A DNA stretch of 64,000 nucleotides from Pelagibacteraceae bacterium AG-430-E20 (GTDB lineage: Bacteria > Pseudomonadota > Alphaproteobacteria > Pelagibacterales > Pelagibacteraceae), in the NCBI GenBank assembly GCA_003209915.1, contig QCOF01000005.1:59253-123252 (forward strand). Direction: 5' to 3'. Below, in pieces: positions 33,897-46,821 of the stretch. Position 1 is the stretch's first letter, and each line of letters starts with the position of its first letter. Both the position numbers and the translations under genes were made by a program. The notes beneath the pieces were generated by a model, which had not been told where the DNA came from, did no database searches, and worked only from the letters and a program-made list of their open reading frames with translations.

Positions 33897-35732
33897 TTAT
33901 TCGTGAAAGAAGTTATATATCTTTTTTGCCACTTTTTCCTCAACACCTTCAACAGATTTTATTTCATCTAAACTTGCAGACTCTACTGATCTTGCTGATC
34001 CAAAATGGTTTAATAATGCCCTTTTTCTTATAGACCCAATCCCATCAATTTGGTCAAGTAGAGATTTGCTTATTCCTTTTTTTCTTTTTGCTCTATGAGC
34101 ACTTATTGCAAATCGGTGCGATTCATCTCTTATTCTTTGAAGAAAAAATAATGTTGGATCATTTCTTAAAAACTTAAACTCTTTCCCATTATGAAAAAAG
34201 GTTTCGTTACCACTATTTCTCAGTTTACCTTTTGCAATCGCAACGATAGGAATGTCGTGAAGACCAAGTTCATTTAGGCTTTCTCTTGCAACTGAATATT
34301 GACCTTTTCCACCATCAACTAAAACTAAGTCAGGAAAAGTTAAATAATTATCCTTTTCTTGAACCGCTCTTTTGAATCTTCTATTTAAAACCTCTCGCAT
34401 CATACCATAATCATCTTGTTCATTTTTTTTGTGTTTAATATTAAATTTTCTATACCTTTTTTTGATAAAACCCTCGTCCCCATAGGCAATTAATGCTCCA
34501 ACACTATTAGTACCCTGTATGTGACTGTTGTCATAAACCTCAATTAAATTAATGTTTGTTTCTAAATTGAATTTACTAGCAACAGCATCAAACAACTCTC
34601 TATTATTTTGACTTTCATAAAGTTTTCTATTTAAACTATCTTTTGCATTTTTAATTGCTTGATTGATTACTTTTAATTTAGAACCTTTTTTAGCAACAGA
34701 AATAGTAATTTGTTTACTTTCTTTATTTGAAAGAGTTTTTTCAATTAGAACTTTTTCTTTAATTTCTTCAGACAAAATTATTGATGAGGGAACACTTTTA
34801 TTCTCATAAAATTGAGAAACAAATGAATTAATAATTTCTCCAAGTTTTTCCTCTGGATCATGTTTTGGAAAGAAAGCTTGATTGCCCCAATTTTGTTTTG
34901 ATCTATAAAAAAAAACTTGAATACAGGCTTTACCAGACTCTTTGTATCCAGCAATAACATCTGCTTCAACCAAGTTTGCTTCATTTACTCTTTGAGATGA
35001 CTGAATTATATTAAGTGCTTTTATCCTGTCTCTTAGAATTACTGCTTTTTCAAAGTCAAGTTCTTCACTTGCTTTTTCCATTTGATTAGAAAGATTTTTT
35101 TGAATCCTTCTTGATTTTCCAGAGACAAATTCAATGGCATCATCAACAGTTTGTTGATAGTCCTCTTTGGTGACATAACCAACACATGGACCTGAACAAC
35201 GTTTGATCTGATATAAAATACAAGGTCTTTCTCTATTTTTAAATACCGTGTCATCACAAACTCTCAAGTGGAAAATTTTTTGAATCATTTTGATTGTCCA
35301 ATTGGCGGATCCAGCTGAGGCAAACGGACCAAAATAAAAGCCCTCTTTAGTTTTTTTCCCCCTATGTCTTTTTATCTGAGGCCATTGATCTTGGTTGCCA
35401 ATAAATATGAAAGGGAACGATTTATCATCTCTTAGAAGAATATTAAATTTTGGTTTAAATTTTTTAATTAAATTTGCTTCAAGTAATAAGGCTTCACTTT
35501 CGTTAGAAGTAGTAGTTATCTCCAATTTTCTTGTTTGAGATAACATTCTTTCAGTTCTAATGATGTGATTTTTTTCAGAAACATAACTTTTCAATCTATT
35601 GGGTAAATTCTTTGCTTTTCCTACATAAAGAATTTCATCTTTAGAGTTCAGCATCCTATAGACACCAGGAAGCTTAGGAACTAAAGGGAGTTCTTTTTTA
35701 ATTACTTCTTTACCTAGATCAGAGCTTATCAT
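33897..35732 (-). CDS. uvrC: UvrC excinuclease subunit
   Basis: Dual-incision subunit of UvrABC nucleotide-excision repair. About 611 residues: GIY-YIG domain ([20 protein letters not shown]) at the N-terminus, UvrB-binding UVR motif ([18 protein letters not shown]) near 205, RNase H-like endonuclease with YDNSHIQG near 395, and terminal helix-hairpin-helix motifs ([14 protein letters not shown]). An alternative ATG ten codons upstream (35762) exists; 35732 is preferred for its AAGAAG ribosome-site-like sequence and small overlap with folB. Confidence 0.95.
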   Translation of the reverse strand: MISSDLGKEVIKKELPLVPKLPGVYRMLNSKDEILYVGKAKNLPNRLKSYVSEKNHIIRTERMLSQTRKLEITTTSNESEALLLEANLIKKFKPKFNILLRDDKSFPFIFIGNQDQWPQIKRHRGKKTKEGFYFGPFASAGSANWTIKMIQKIFHLRVCDDTVFKNRERPCILYQIKRCSGPCVGYVTKEDYQQTVDDAIEFVSGKSRRIQKNLSNQMEKASEELDFEKAVILRDRIKALNIIQSSQRVNEANLVEADVIAGYKESGKACIQVFFYRSKQNWGNQAFFPKHDPEEKLGEIINSFVSQFYENKSVPSSIILSEEIKEKVLIEKTLSNKESKQITISVAKKGSKLKVINQAIKNAKDSLNRKLYESQNNRELFDAVASKFNLETNINLIEVYDNSHIQGTNSVGALIAYGDEGFIKKRYRKFNIKHKKNEQDDYGMMREVLNRRFKRAVQEKDNYLTFPDLVLVDGGKGQYSVARESLNELGLHDIPIVAIAKGKLRNSGNETFFHNGKEFKFLRNDPTLFFLQRIRDESHRFAISAHRAKRKKGISKSLLDQIDGIGSIRKRALLNHFGSARSVESASLDEIKSVEGVEEKVAKKIYNFFHE

Positions 35733-36144
35733 GACTTCTTTTTTTGGTAACTTGAATACCAACAGATGTGCAGTCTTTTAAAATTTCTAGTTTTTCGATT
35801 TGAAGCATAATTTTTCCAATTCTTTTATCTTTGAATAGAACATCAAAGACATCTTCAGCTAGTGTCTCTAGAAAATTATAATGTTTATTTTTTGTAAGTT
35901 TTTTTATTAGTTTAACTATTCTTCCATAATTAACTATTGATTTAATATCCTCATCACTTGTTGGTTTTTTATCCTCATAATCAACTTCGAGATTAAATTT
36001 AACTTTTTGTGAATTTTCTTTTTCAAAGTCGTAATAACCAAGTTTTAAATCTAAAATTAACTCTTTAATTAAAATTTTCTTTTCATAATTAAATAAAGTT
36101 TTATTTTTATCTATTTTAACAATGTTCAGATTATTTTTTTTCAT
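35719..36144 (-). CDS. folB: Dihydroneopterin aldolase-family protein
   Basis: 141-residue protein of the FolB family, which cleaves 7,8-dihydroneopterin in folate synthesis. The family core is recognisable: [32 protein letters not shown], an [12 protein letters not shown] segment near 67-78 and [13 protein letters not shown] near 86-98. The C-terminal [20 protein letters not shown] is also typical. It overlaps the SDR gene upstream by four bases and uvrC downstream by 14. Confidence 0.88.
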   Translation of the reverse strand: MKKNNLNIVKIDKNKTLFNYEKKILIKELILDLKLGYYDFEKENSQKVKFNLEVDYEDKKPTSDEDIKSIVNYGRIVKLIKKLTKNKHYNFLETLAEDVFDVLFKDKRIGKIMLQIEKLEILKDCTSVGIQVTKKRSHDKL

Positions 36145-36874
36145 TCTGTGCCCATTATATCAGGTGTTTGCCAGTTTAGATTTTGTCCACTATCAATTGC
36201 TAAAACTTGACCTGTAATAGATATATTTTTGATAAAAAAGTCAACTGCATTACAGATTTGTTCCACATTAACTTGTCTTTTTAAAGGGGTTGCTAAATAT
36301 TGTTTCCTAAAATGTTTTTCAGATTGCCTTTGGTTTTTGATTGTTGGTCCTGGAGCAATTCCGTTAACTCTTATATTGGGTGCCAAACTCATAGCACTTG
36401 TTTTTGTGAGAGTATAAAGACCAGTTTTACTTATGGTATATGAAAAAAAGTATGGAGTTAGTTTAAAAACTCTCTGATCAATTATGTTTATTATGTTGTT
36501 GTTTTTTCCCTTAACATTTTTAGCAAATTCTTTTGATAATAGAGCAGGAGTTCTCAAATTAGTTTTTAAATGTTTATCCCAGCTGTCTGTTGTAAAACTT
36601 TCAAGTTTATCATTTTCAAACAATGAAGCATTGTTTATTAAACAATCAAAATATTTTAATTTTGATTTTGCATATTTAACAATTTTACTTACATCATTTT
36701 CTTTGCTCAAATCACCTTTGACAAGGTAAACTTTAGTACCATTTAACTCTAGATCTTTTTTGAGTTTTTTAGCTTTTGATTTTGATTTATTAAAGTGAAT
36801 TAGTATTTCTTTATTAGTACCAGATAATTGTTTTGCAATTGCAGCACCAATTCTAGTAGCTCCACCCGTAATGA

Positions 36875-36893
<19 letters not shown>
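36141..36893 (-). CDS. SDR oxidoreductase, pteridine-reductase-like
   Basis: Short-chain dehydrogenase of 250 residues. It has a TGGATRIG cofactor motif (about 9-16) followed by an HFNKS stretch, as in PTR1/FolM-type pteridine reductases that prefer NADPH; the NNAS element is near 88-91 and the catalytic Tyr/Lys pair is in FSYTISKTG. An IIDQR element replaces the usual catalytic-serine strand, as I recall for the alphaproteobacterial proteins next to folB. Overlap with folB by four bases supports a folate or pterin role, which remains inference. Confidence 0.8.
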
Positions 36894-40284
<3,391 letters not shown>

Positions 40285-40285
<1 letters not shown>

Positions 40286-40947
40286 TGAAAACAGCCCTTG
40301 TTTTTGGTTCAACAGGGTTAATTGGTGGACATCTTCTTGATCAATTAATAAAAAATGACAATTACAATAAAATAAAGTTATTTGTACGTTCAGAAATAAT
40401 TACTAATGAACCTAAAATTGAAATTATTAAAACTGATTTTAATGATTTAGATAATTATAATGAAGATATTAAAGGAGATGATTGTTTTTTTTGTATTGGT
40501 ACAACAAAGCAAAATTCACCCGACAAAAATGAATACCAAAAAGTAGAGCTTGAAATACCAAAAAAAATAGCGGAAATTGCAAAAATCAATTCAGTAAATT
40601 CATTTATTTTTATCTCTTCAATATATGCCAATCCAAAAAGTTCAGGAGATTACGTAAAGTTCAAAGGTTTAGTTGAAGAAGAATTAAAAAAATTAAACTT
40701 CTCTAATTTAGGAATATTAAGACCTTCTTTTTTAATGGGAGATAGAAAAGAGAATAGAGTAGGAGAAAAAATTGGCATTCTGACTTTTAGATTATTGTCA
40801 CCTTTATTACTTGGGCCACTTAAAAAAATGAGACCGATCAATTCAGAAAAAGTTGCAAAAGCTATGATAAAAATTGCAAACGAAAATTTAGAAAAAACTG
40901 TTTTTGAATCTGATGAAATAGTTGAATTAACTTCAGGCTATATTTAG
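40285..40947 (+). CDS. NAD(P)-binding Rossmann protein (HTATIP2/YbjT-like)
   Basis: 220-residue atypical SDR. The dinucleotide motif is VFGSTGLIGGHLL (about 6-18), and the FISSIYANPKSSGDYVKFKG stretch gives a Tyr/Lys pair in the usual region. This resembles oxidoreductase-like proteins of the HTATIP2 group, whose bacterial substrates are not known. It is translationally coupled to the aminotransferase by a one-base overlap and converges with the epimerase-like gene, overlapping by 15 bases. Confidence 0.75.
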
Positions 40948-41955
40948 TCTAATTACTGATTTAGCTGCATCAACAACTGCAATTTCAGATGCTATGAATT
41001 TCATTTGAAGAATGTCTTCTGCGTATGTTTGGTCTGTTTGCATTTTGAGACCTAGATCAGGGACCATATTCTTTGCACTTGTATCTACATAACTCAGAAG
41101 TTTAACCATGAAATTCGGCAATTCTCTTTTAGGAAGTTTTTTTGCATGACTTGGAATATTTTTGGCCATTATTTGTGATAATTCAAGAATACTTCTTACT
41201 TCAGATCCAACTATCAATCTTCTGCCTCCAGCTCTTTCATTAGTCAAAGATAGAACATGTGCTTTAGCAATATCTTTTACGTGAGATATCATTACTGAAA
41301 ATTTTGGCGCAGCTGGAAATTTTCCCTGAAGCAATTGTTTTATATACTCCATTGAAGTACAAGTTTTTTCATTCAAAAAATCTCCCAATACAAAGCCGGG
41401 ATTGATACAAGTAAGACTATTTTTAAGACCCTTACTTTCCATAAGATCCCACGCAGCTTTTTCAGCTCTAGTTTTTGATACAAAATAATCTGTAGTTTTA
41501 TCCCAGTCTAAATCAGTCCAATCATTCTCACCAAATGTATAAGGATTTGATCTGTTTGGTTTTCTGAACATACATACTATTGAAGAAGTTTTAACAAAAT
41601 GTTCCACTCCTGCATTAATTCCTGCATTCAAAACTCTTAAAGTTCCATCTTTTGCAGCTGGTGTAAGCGATTCCCTGTCATTCGAGACTTTTAGAGGAAA
41701 GGGAGAGGCTACATGAATGATATATTTACAGCCGTTTGCTGCTTCATTCCAACCTTCATCTTTTAATAAATCTAATTCTACAAAAGATAAATTATTAATT
41801 GCAATATTATTTTCTTCTAATGTTTTTTTTGTTTGTTCAATTGAATCTGAATTTCTAACAGTACCTAAAACTTCGTAACCTGAATTTAATAATTCAATAG
41901 CAACATGTTTTGCAACAAACCCACTTATGCCAGTGAGTAATACTTTTCCAGGCAT
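40933..41955 (-). CDS. NAD-dependent epimerase / dihydroflavonol-reductase-like protein
   Basis: Extended SDR of 340 residues. The N-terminal GISGFVAKHVAIELL (about 8-22) is the Rossmann motif, and the TSSIVCMF and TDYFVSKTRAEKAAW stretches give the Ser and Tyr-x3-Lys catalytic set. It matches the dihydroflavonol-4-reductase-like subgroup widespread in bacteria with mostly unknown aldehyde or ketone substrates. Its start shares one base with the trxB stop, so the two are translationally coupled. Confidence 0.82.
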   Translation of the reverse strand: MPGKVLLTGISGFVAKHVAIELLNSGYEVLGTVRNSDSIEQTKKTLEENNIAINNLSFVELDLLKDEGWNEAANGCKYIIHVASPFPLKVSNDRESLTPAAKDGTLRVLNAGINAGVEHFVKTSSIVCMFRKPNRSNPYTFGENDWTDLDWDKTTDYFVSKTRAEKAAWDLMESKGLKNSLTCINPGFVLGDFLNEKTCTSMEYIKQLLQGKFPAAPKFSVMISHVKDIAKAHVLSLTNERAGGRRLIVGSEVRSILELSQIMAKNIPSHAKKLPKRELPNFMVKLLSYVDTSAKNMVPDLGLKMQTDQTYAEDILQMKFIASEIAVVDAAKSVIRLNIA

Positions 41956-42902
41956 TAATTGTGTGAAAGATGTTTTTCAGCTTCTAAAGCCGCCATACAT
42001 CCCATTCCTGCAGCAGTCACGGCTTGCCTAAATGTTTTATCCTTAACATCTCCAGCAGCATAAACACCTGGTACATTAGTCTCGGTTGAGTCTGGTTTAG
42101 TAATTAAATAACCTTCGTTATCCATATCTAATTGTTTTTTAAATAAAGATGTTGCTGGGTCATGACCAATTGCAATAAACACCCCATCAAGTTTTATTTC
42201 CTCAATATTATTTGTTTTAACATTTTTAATTTTAATTCCCTTTACATTTTTAGGCTCATTGTCTCCGATTACATCTTCAACAACGGAGTCCCAAATAATT
42301 TCTATTTTTTTATTTTCCATTAATTTTTTTTGAAGCATTTTTTCAGCTCGCAAACTATCACGTCTATGTATCAATTTAACTTTTGATGCAAATTTTGTAA
42401 GGAACATTGCTTCTTCCACTGCTGCATTACCGCCACCAACCACTGCAACTTCTTTATCTTTAAAAAAGAAACCATCACATGTTGCACACGCAGAGACACC
42501 ATACCCCCTGAACTCTTGTTCTGATTTAATATTTAACCATCTTGCTTGAGCACCTGTCGATATAATTATGCTGTCTGCCGTATACTTTTGACCACTATCT
42601 CCTACAGCTTCAAAAGGTTGTGATTTTAAATTCACAGATGCAATATGATCCTCTATCATCTCAGTTCCAACAGCTTTTGCTTGTTCTTTCATTTGATCCA
42701 TCAACCACGGTCCTTGAATTACATCTGCAAATCCTGGAAAATTTTCAACATCTGTTGTAGTTGTCAGTTGTCCGCCTGGTTCTGCACCGTAAACTAAAAT
42801 AGGATTCAACATTGCCCGAGCAGCATATACTGCAGCCGTGTATCCAGCTGGACCGGATCCAATTATTAACACTTTTGTGTGTTTAGTTGGATTTTGACTC
42901 AT
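41955..42902 (-). CDS. trxB: Thioredoxin reductase
   Basis: FAD/NADPH enzyme that keeps thioredoxin reduced. It has 315 residues. FAD motif IIGSGPAGYTAAVYAARA (about 13-30), redox-active CATC (about 140-143) in SACATCDGFF, NADPH motif GGGNAAVEEA (about 159-168) and the C-terminal AAGDVKDKTFRQAVTAAGMG are all present. It is divergent from the ELM1-like gene with a 21-base gap. Confidence 0.96.
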   Translation of the reverse strand: MSQNPTKHTKVLIIGSGPAGYTAAVYAARAMLNPILVYGAEPGGQLTTTTDVENFPGFADVIQGPWLMDQMKEQAKAVGTEMIEDHIASVNLKSQPFEAVGDSGQKYTADSIIISTGAQARWLNIKSEQEFRGYGVSACATCDGFFFKDKEVAVVGGGNAAVEEAMFLTKFASKVKLIHRRDSLRAEKMLQKKLMENKKIEIIWDSVVEDVIGDNEPKNVKGIKIKNVKTNNIEEIKLDGVFIAIGHDPATSLFKKQLDMDNEGYLITKPDSTETNVPGVYAAGDVKDKTFRQAVTAAGMGCMAALEAEKHLSHN

Positions 42903-42923
42903 ATGAAAGCTATATAGTGATAA

Positions 42924-43868
42924 ATGTCTAAATTAAAAGGTTTATTATTAACTCAGGGCATGCATGGAATGATCAGCCAAGTAGAGGGCTTGGCAAAAGC
43001 TCTTGATATTGAATTCATACACTACAAGGTTGAAACAAATAATATTTGGAAAATTGTTCCTCCAAGATTCTCTCCAATTTCACAGAGTGTTTATAAAAAA
43101 ATAAATCAAACAGATTTTGATATAATAATTTCATGTGGAAGAAAAAGTGTTATTCCATCAATTCACTTAAAAAGTATTTCTAATAAAAAAATATTTAATA
43201 TTCATATTCAAGATCCAAAAGTAGATTATAAGCATTTTGATTTTATTGTTGCACCTAAGCACGATGCAATAGCAGGAGAGAACGTAATCAGCACAAAAGG
43301 CGCAATTCATTACTTAACTGAGCAAGAAATTTTTGAAAATAAGGAATATTTAAAATCTTTTATAAAAAAAGATAATAGAAAAATATGGGCCTTAATTATG
43401 GGAGGACCCACAAAATATTATGATTATTCTACAAAAAATATGAAACATATTTTTTCAATGTTTTATAAATTAATGAAAAAACATGATTTCCAACTTGTAG
43501 TTATTCCATCAATGAGAACGCCACTTAATACAATTCATTATGCTAAGGAATTTTTTGGAGAAAATCATACAATAATAATGGATGTAGATAAAAAAGCATA
43601 TTTGTCTGCCCTTGCAATGTCAGAAAATATAGTAGTCACGTGTGACTCAAGTTCAATGATTTCAGAGGCTGCATTAACTGGAAAACCTATTTATGTTGCA
43701 AATATTCTTCCAAAAAAAAATGATAAAAGATTTCAAAGATTTCGAAACTTATTTAGAGAATTGAATATTACAAGAAACCTAGGGGAGGAAGTTGAAAATT
43801 GGAACTATGAAAAACTAGATGAAACGAATAGAGTGGCAAAACTTATAAAACAGAAAATTCAATTTTAA
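42924..43868 (+). CDS. ELM1-family (DUF1022) protein
   Basis: 314-residue protein resembling the bacterial relatives of plant mitochondrial fission factor ELM1, a glycosyltransferase-B-like fold. Family-type stretches are QGMHGMISQVEGLAKAL (about 11-27), SCGRKSVIPSIHL, HIQDPKVDYKHFD and VTCDSSSMISEAALTGKPIY near 238-257, the last resembling a nucleotide-sugar-binding motif. Its bacterial role is not established. Its stop shares one base with the start of the next gene. Confidence 0.82.
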   Translation: MSKLKGLLLTQGMHGMISQVEGLAKALDIEFIHYKVETNNIWKIVPPRFSPISQSVYKKINQTDFDIIISCGRKSVIPSIHLKSISNKKIFNIHIQDPKVDYKHFDFIVAPKHDAIAGENVISTKGAIHYLTEQEIFENKEYLKSFIKKDNRKIWALIMGGPTKYYDYSTKNMKHIFSMFYKLMKKHDFQLVVIPSMRTPLNTIHYAKEFFGENHTIIMDVDKKAYLSALAMSENIVVTCDSSSMISEAALTGKPIYVANILPKKNDKRFQRFRNLFRELNITRNLGEEVENWNYEKLDETNRVAKLIKQKIQF

Positions 43869-44530
43869 TGTCATTTTTAAATTCAATAAAAAATAATTCA
43901 ACAAAACATAAAATTCCTTTTGATCATTGGGAGTATAGTGATGCACTAAGTGAAGGCTCAATTGAAGAAATAATCAAAGCAGATATTCCAGATTTAAGTA
44001 AACTTAATCTTTCATATGATGGAACAAGGGCAATTGATGGTGGTGGTGCAGAATTTCGAGAAGGTATTGCTTCAGGAGGTAAAGCAATAAAATTCAGATG
44101 TTTTGTATCTAAAGAAAATGCCACACAGTTTCCACATCTAGTTAAATTTATTAATGAATTACAATCTAAAGAAACATATAAAACTATTTCTGAAATGATT
44201 GGTAGGGACTTATCAAATTCTTATGTACGAGTTGAAGTCATTTGTGATAGAGAGGGATTTTGGTTAAAACCTCATTGTGATATTAAAGAAAAATTAATGT
44301 CTGGATTGATATTCGTCAATAATACCAATGAGTCTGAGGATTTAGGTACAGATTTTTATAACGATAAGTTAGAAAAAGTTAAAACTTTACCTTATAGAAA
44401 TAATTATGGTTATCTTTTTACGAGTGGGCCAAACACCTGGCATGGAATGGAAAAAAAGAAAATTCTAAAAGAGAGACGATGCTTGCAAGTAAATTATGTT
44501 ACTTTTGAAACTGATTGGAAAGTTGAATAA
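43868..44530 (+). CDS. 2-oxoglutarate/Fe(II) oxygenase-like protein
   Basis: 220-residue protein with a cupin-type 2OG oxygenase pattern: an HxD motif in LKPHCDIKEK (about 137-139), a distal His in GPNTWHGME (about 197) and a possible 2-oxoglutarate-binding Arg in KERRCLQVNY shortly after. The substrate is unknown; small-molecule or protein hydroxylation are both possible. It is translationally coupled to the ELM1-like gene, suggesting a joint role. It ends one base before the convergent Anbu gene. Confidence 0.75.
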   Translation: MSFLNSIKNNSTKHKIPFDHWEYSDALSEGSIEEIIKADIPDLSKLNLSYDGTRAIDGGGAEFREGIASGGKAIKFRCFVSKENATQFPHLVKFINELQSKETYKTISEMIGRDLSNSYVRVEVICDREGFWLKPHCDIKEKLMSGLIFVNNTNESEDLGTDFYNDKLEKVKTLPYRNNYGYLFTSGPNTWHGMEKKKILKERRCLQVNYVTFETDWKVE

Positions 44531-44531
44531 T

Positions 44532-45257
44532 TTATTTTTCCCAATCAAATCTTGGAAAAGAGTCAAAAACTTTAAAAATTCCATCCGACCATTGATTACA
44601 AACCTTTGAATAATTCTCGTCTGTAACATTTAAACATTCAAGAGTAGATAGATTATCAGCGTCTTTTTTAAGAACTGCAAAATCAATTGGAGGCCCAACA
44701 GTAAGATCACTTTTTAAAGTAGAGTCCATTGAAATAAGAGCACAGCGTGATGCGTCACCAATTGAAACAGTTGGCTTTATAACTCTATCAAGAATTGGTT
44801 TACCATATTTTACCTCTCCAATTACAAGGTATGGTTTACTATCTGCTGGTCTTATATAATTACCTTGAGGATAAACTAAATATAATTCATGTTGCTGTCC
44901 TTTGATTTGTCCACCAACAATAAAAGTAGAACCTAACAAAACGTTGTCAGTATTTATACCTTGCGGCGCTGAGTGTTCAATATTTAGTGAACCTACATAT
45001 GACGCTATTTGTTCAAAATCACTACAAGTGTTTAAATTCATTATACCTGATGAACTTTTTAAATCTTTTTCAATTGATTTAAAAACGGCTTGAGATGTTC
45101 CCAAATTTCCTGATGTTACAATTACAATGGTTCGATCACCCACATCGTGAGTCATCATTTTAGAATAAATATTTACATTATCTAAACCAGCGTTAGTTCT
45201 TGAGTCTGATGCAAAAACAAGCCCTTCATTCGTTTTAATACCTATGCAGTAAGTCAT
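44532..45257 (-). CDS. Anbu-type proteasome homologue
   Basis: 241-residue Ntn-hydrolase of the Anbu/BPH family, an ancestral relative of proteasome beta subunits. The N-terminus MTYCIGIKTNEGLVFASDSRT places Thr2 as the nucleophile after Met removal, with Asp and Lys partners in ASDSRTN and YSKM. GDRTIVIVTSGNLG resembles the family's next strand. Anbu genes normally sit with a circularly permuted ATP-grasp, an alpha-E protein and a transglutaminase-like protease; here only the ATP-grasp is adjacent, on the opposite strand. Substrates are unknown. Confidence 0.88.
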   Translation of the reverse strand: MTYCIGIKTNEGLVFASDSRTNAGLDNVNIYSKMMTHDVGDRTIVIVTSGNLGTSQAVFKSIEKDLKSSSGIMNLNTCSDFEQIASYVGSLNIEHSAPQGINTDNVLLGSTFIVGGQIKGQQHELYLVYPQGNYIRPADSKPYLVIGEVKYGKPILDRVIKPTVSIGDASRCALISMDSTLKSDLTVGPPIDFAVLKKDADNLSTLECLNVTDENYSKVCNQWSDGIFKVFDSFPRFDWEK

Positions 45258-45370
45258 CTCATTTAAATAATTAGTAAATTATAACATTTTTTCATAATCA
45301 ATTAAAAGCATAACAGATATATCCAATACGCATTTGCTTATTTTATTTAAGTAATAAACACTATTGAGTT

Positions 45371-46817
45371 ATGGTTTCTAAGCTTTGGAAAAACTATAAT
45401 TCGACACATGCTTATGATGGTTATTTTACCAAGGATAATAAACTACGAAAGCATGCTACCATCATTTCATCAATCTTAGAGAGATATGGAAAAAAAAAGC
45501 TTCAAGAAATTGAGAAGAATTGCCAAAGCACAATAAGCGCTAGAGGAATAAATTTTAGAGTATATGCTGCGAATAATAGAGCGGAAGAAAAAAAATGGCC
45601 TCTTGATATTATTCCACGAATTATTCCAAAAACACAATGGAATAAAGTTTCAAAAGGTTTAAAGCAACGTGTAAAAGCTTTAAATTTGTTTATTGATGAT
45701 GCTTATAATCAAAAAAAAATATTCAAAGATAAAGTTGTTCCAAAAGAAATAATTTTTAACTCTCCCTATTATATAAAAGAATGTGAAGGGTTTTCTCCTA
45801 AACACAAAGCTTGGTCAAATATTTCAGGAGTAGATTTAATAAGAAATACAAATGGTGATTATTTAGTTTTAGAGGATAATTTAAGAGTTCCGTCTGGAGT
45901 TTCTTATATGCTTGAAAATAGAATGGTCATGAGAGATGTGTTTCCTGAACTGTTTACGAGGTATAAAGTTGCATCAATTCACCAGTACACAAATAAATTA
46001 TTCAATTGTATGGTTGAGTGTATTCCAAAAAAAAACTGCTAATCCTCATATGGTAGTTTTAACACCTGGTATATATAACTCTGCATACTTTGAGCATTCT
46101 TTCTTGGCAGATCAGATGGGTATTGCTTTAGTAGAAGGAAAAGATTTGTTTGTTGAAAATGATGTTGTTTATATGAAGACTGTAAAGGGTCCTCTAAAAG
46201 TTGATTGCATATACAGACGTCTTGATGATAATTTTTTAGATCCCAAGGTATTTAATAAAGAGTCAGTTATAGGTGTTCCAGGGTTATTTAAAAGTTGGCG
46301 TAAAGGGAATGTTGGCATTATAAATGCTATAGGCACAGGGATCGCTGATGACAAAGTAGTTTACTCTTATGTTAATAAAATGATTGTTTATTATCTTGGT
46401 GAACAACCTATTTTAAATCAGGTAGAAACCTATTTGTGTCACAATAAAAATGAAAGAAACTATGTCATTGAAAACATTTCTAAGTTAGTTGTGAAGCCTG
46501 CTAATGCCTCAGGTGGTTATGGAATAATGATAGGTCCAAAAGCAGATAAAAAAGAAAGAGATGATGTGATTGCCAAAATTAAGAAAAATCCTAGAGAGTA
46601 CATTGCTCAACCGCTTGAAATTCTTTCAACCGCACCCACAATTACTGAAAATGATATTGAGCCTAGGCATCTTGATTTAAGACCATTTGTGCTAAGTGGA
46701 AAAACTACTTATGTAAGCACAGGAGGATTGACAAGAGTTGCTCTAAGAAAAGGGAGTACTATTGTTAATAGTTCTCAAGGTGGTGGATCTAAAGATACAC
46801 TAATCGTTGATGTTTAA
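45371..46817 (+). pseudogene. Circularly permuted ATP-grasp (DUF404/407) gene with frameshift
   Basis: Predicted peptide-bond-forming ATP-grasp ligase, normally about 480 residues. The first frame runs from 45371 to 46042 (to IPKKNC, then stop). The rest ([35 protein letters not shown]) is in the +1 frame up to 46817. The break is at nine A residues, 46027-46035; eight would restore the reading frame with the expected continuation. Both halves are conserved in the family, so this is a homopolymer sequencing error, a recent mutation, or slippage. No alpha-E or transglutaminase gene follows; carB lies next on the other strand. Confidence 0.88.
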
Positions 46818-46821
46818 ATTT

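Noticed and set aside
45936..46817. Possible separate gene starting in the second ATP-grasp frame
   Set aside because: Its first 35 codons are the wrong frame of the first half; real similarity starts just after the nine-A run, so it is one frameshifted gene.
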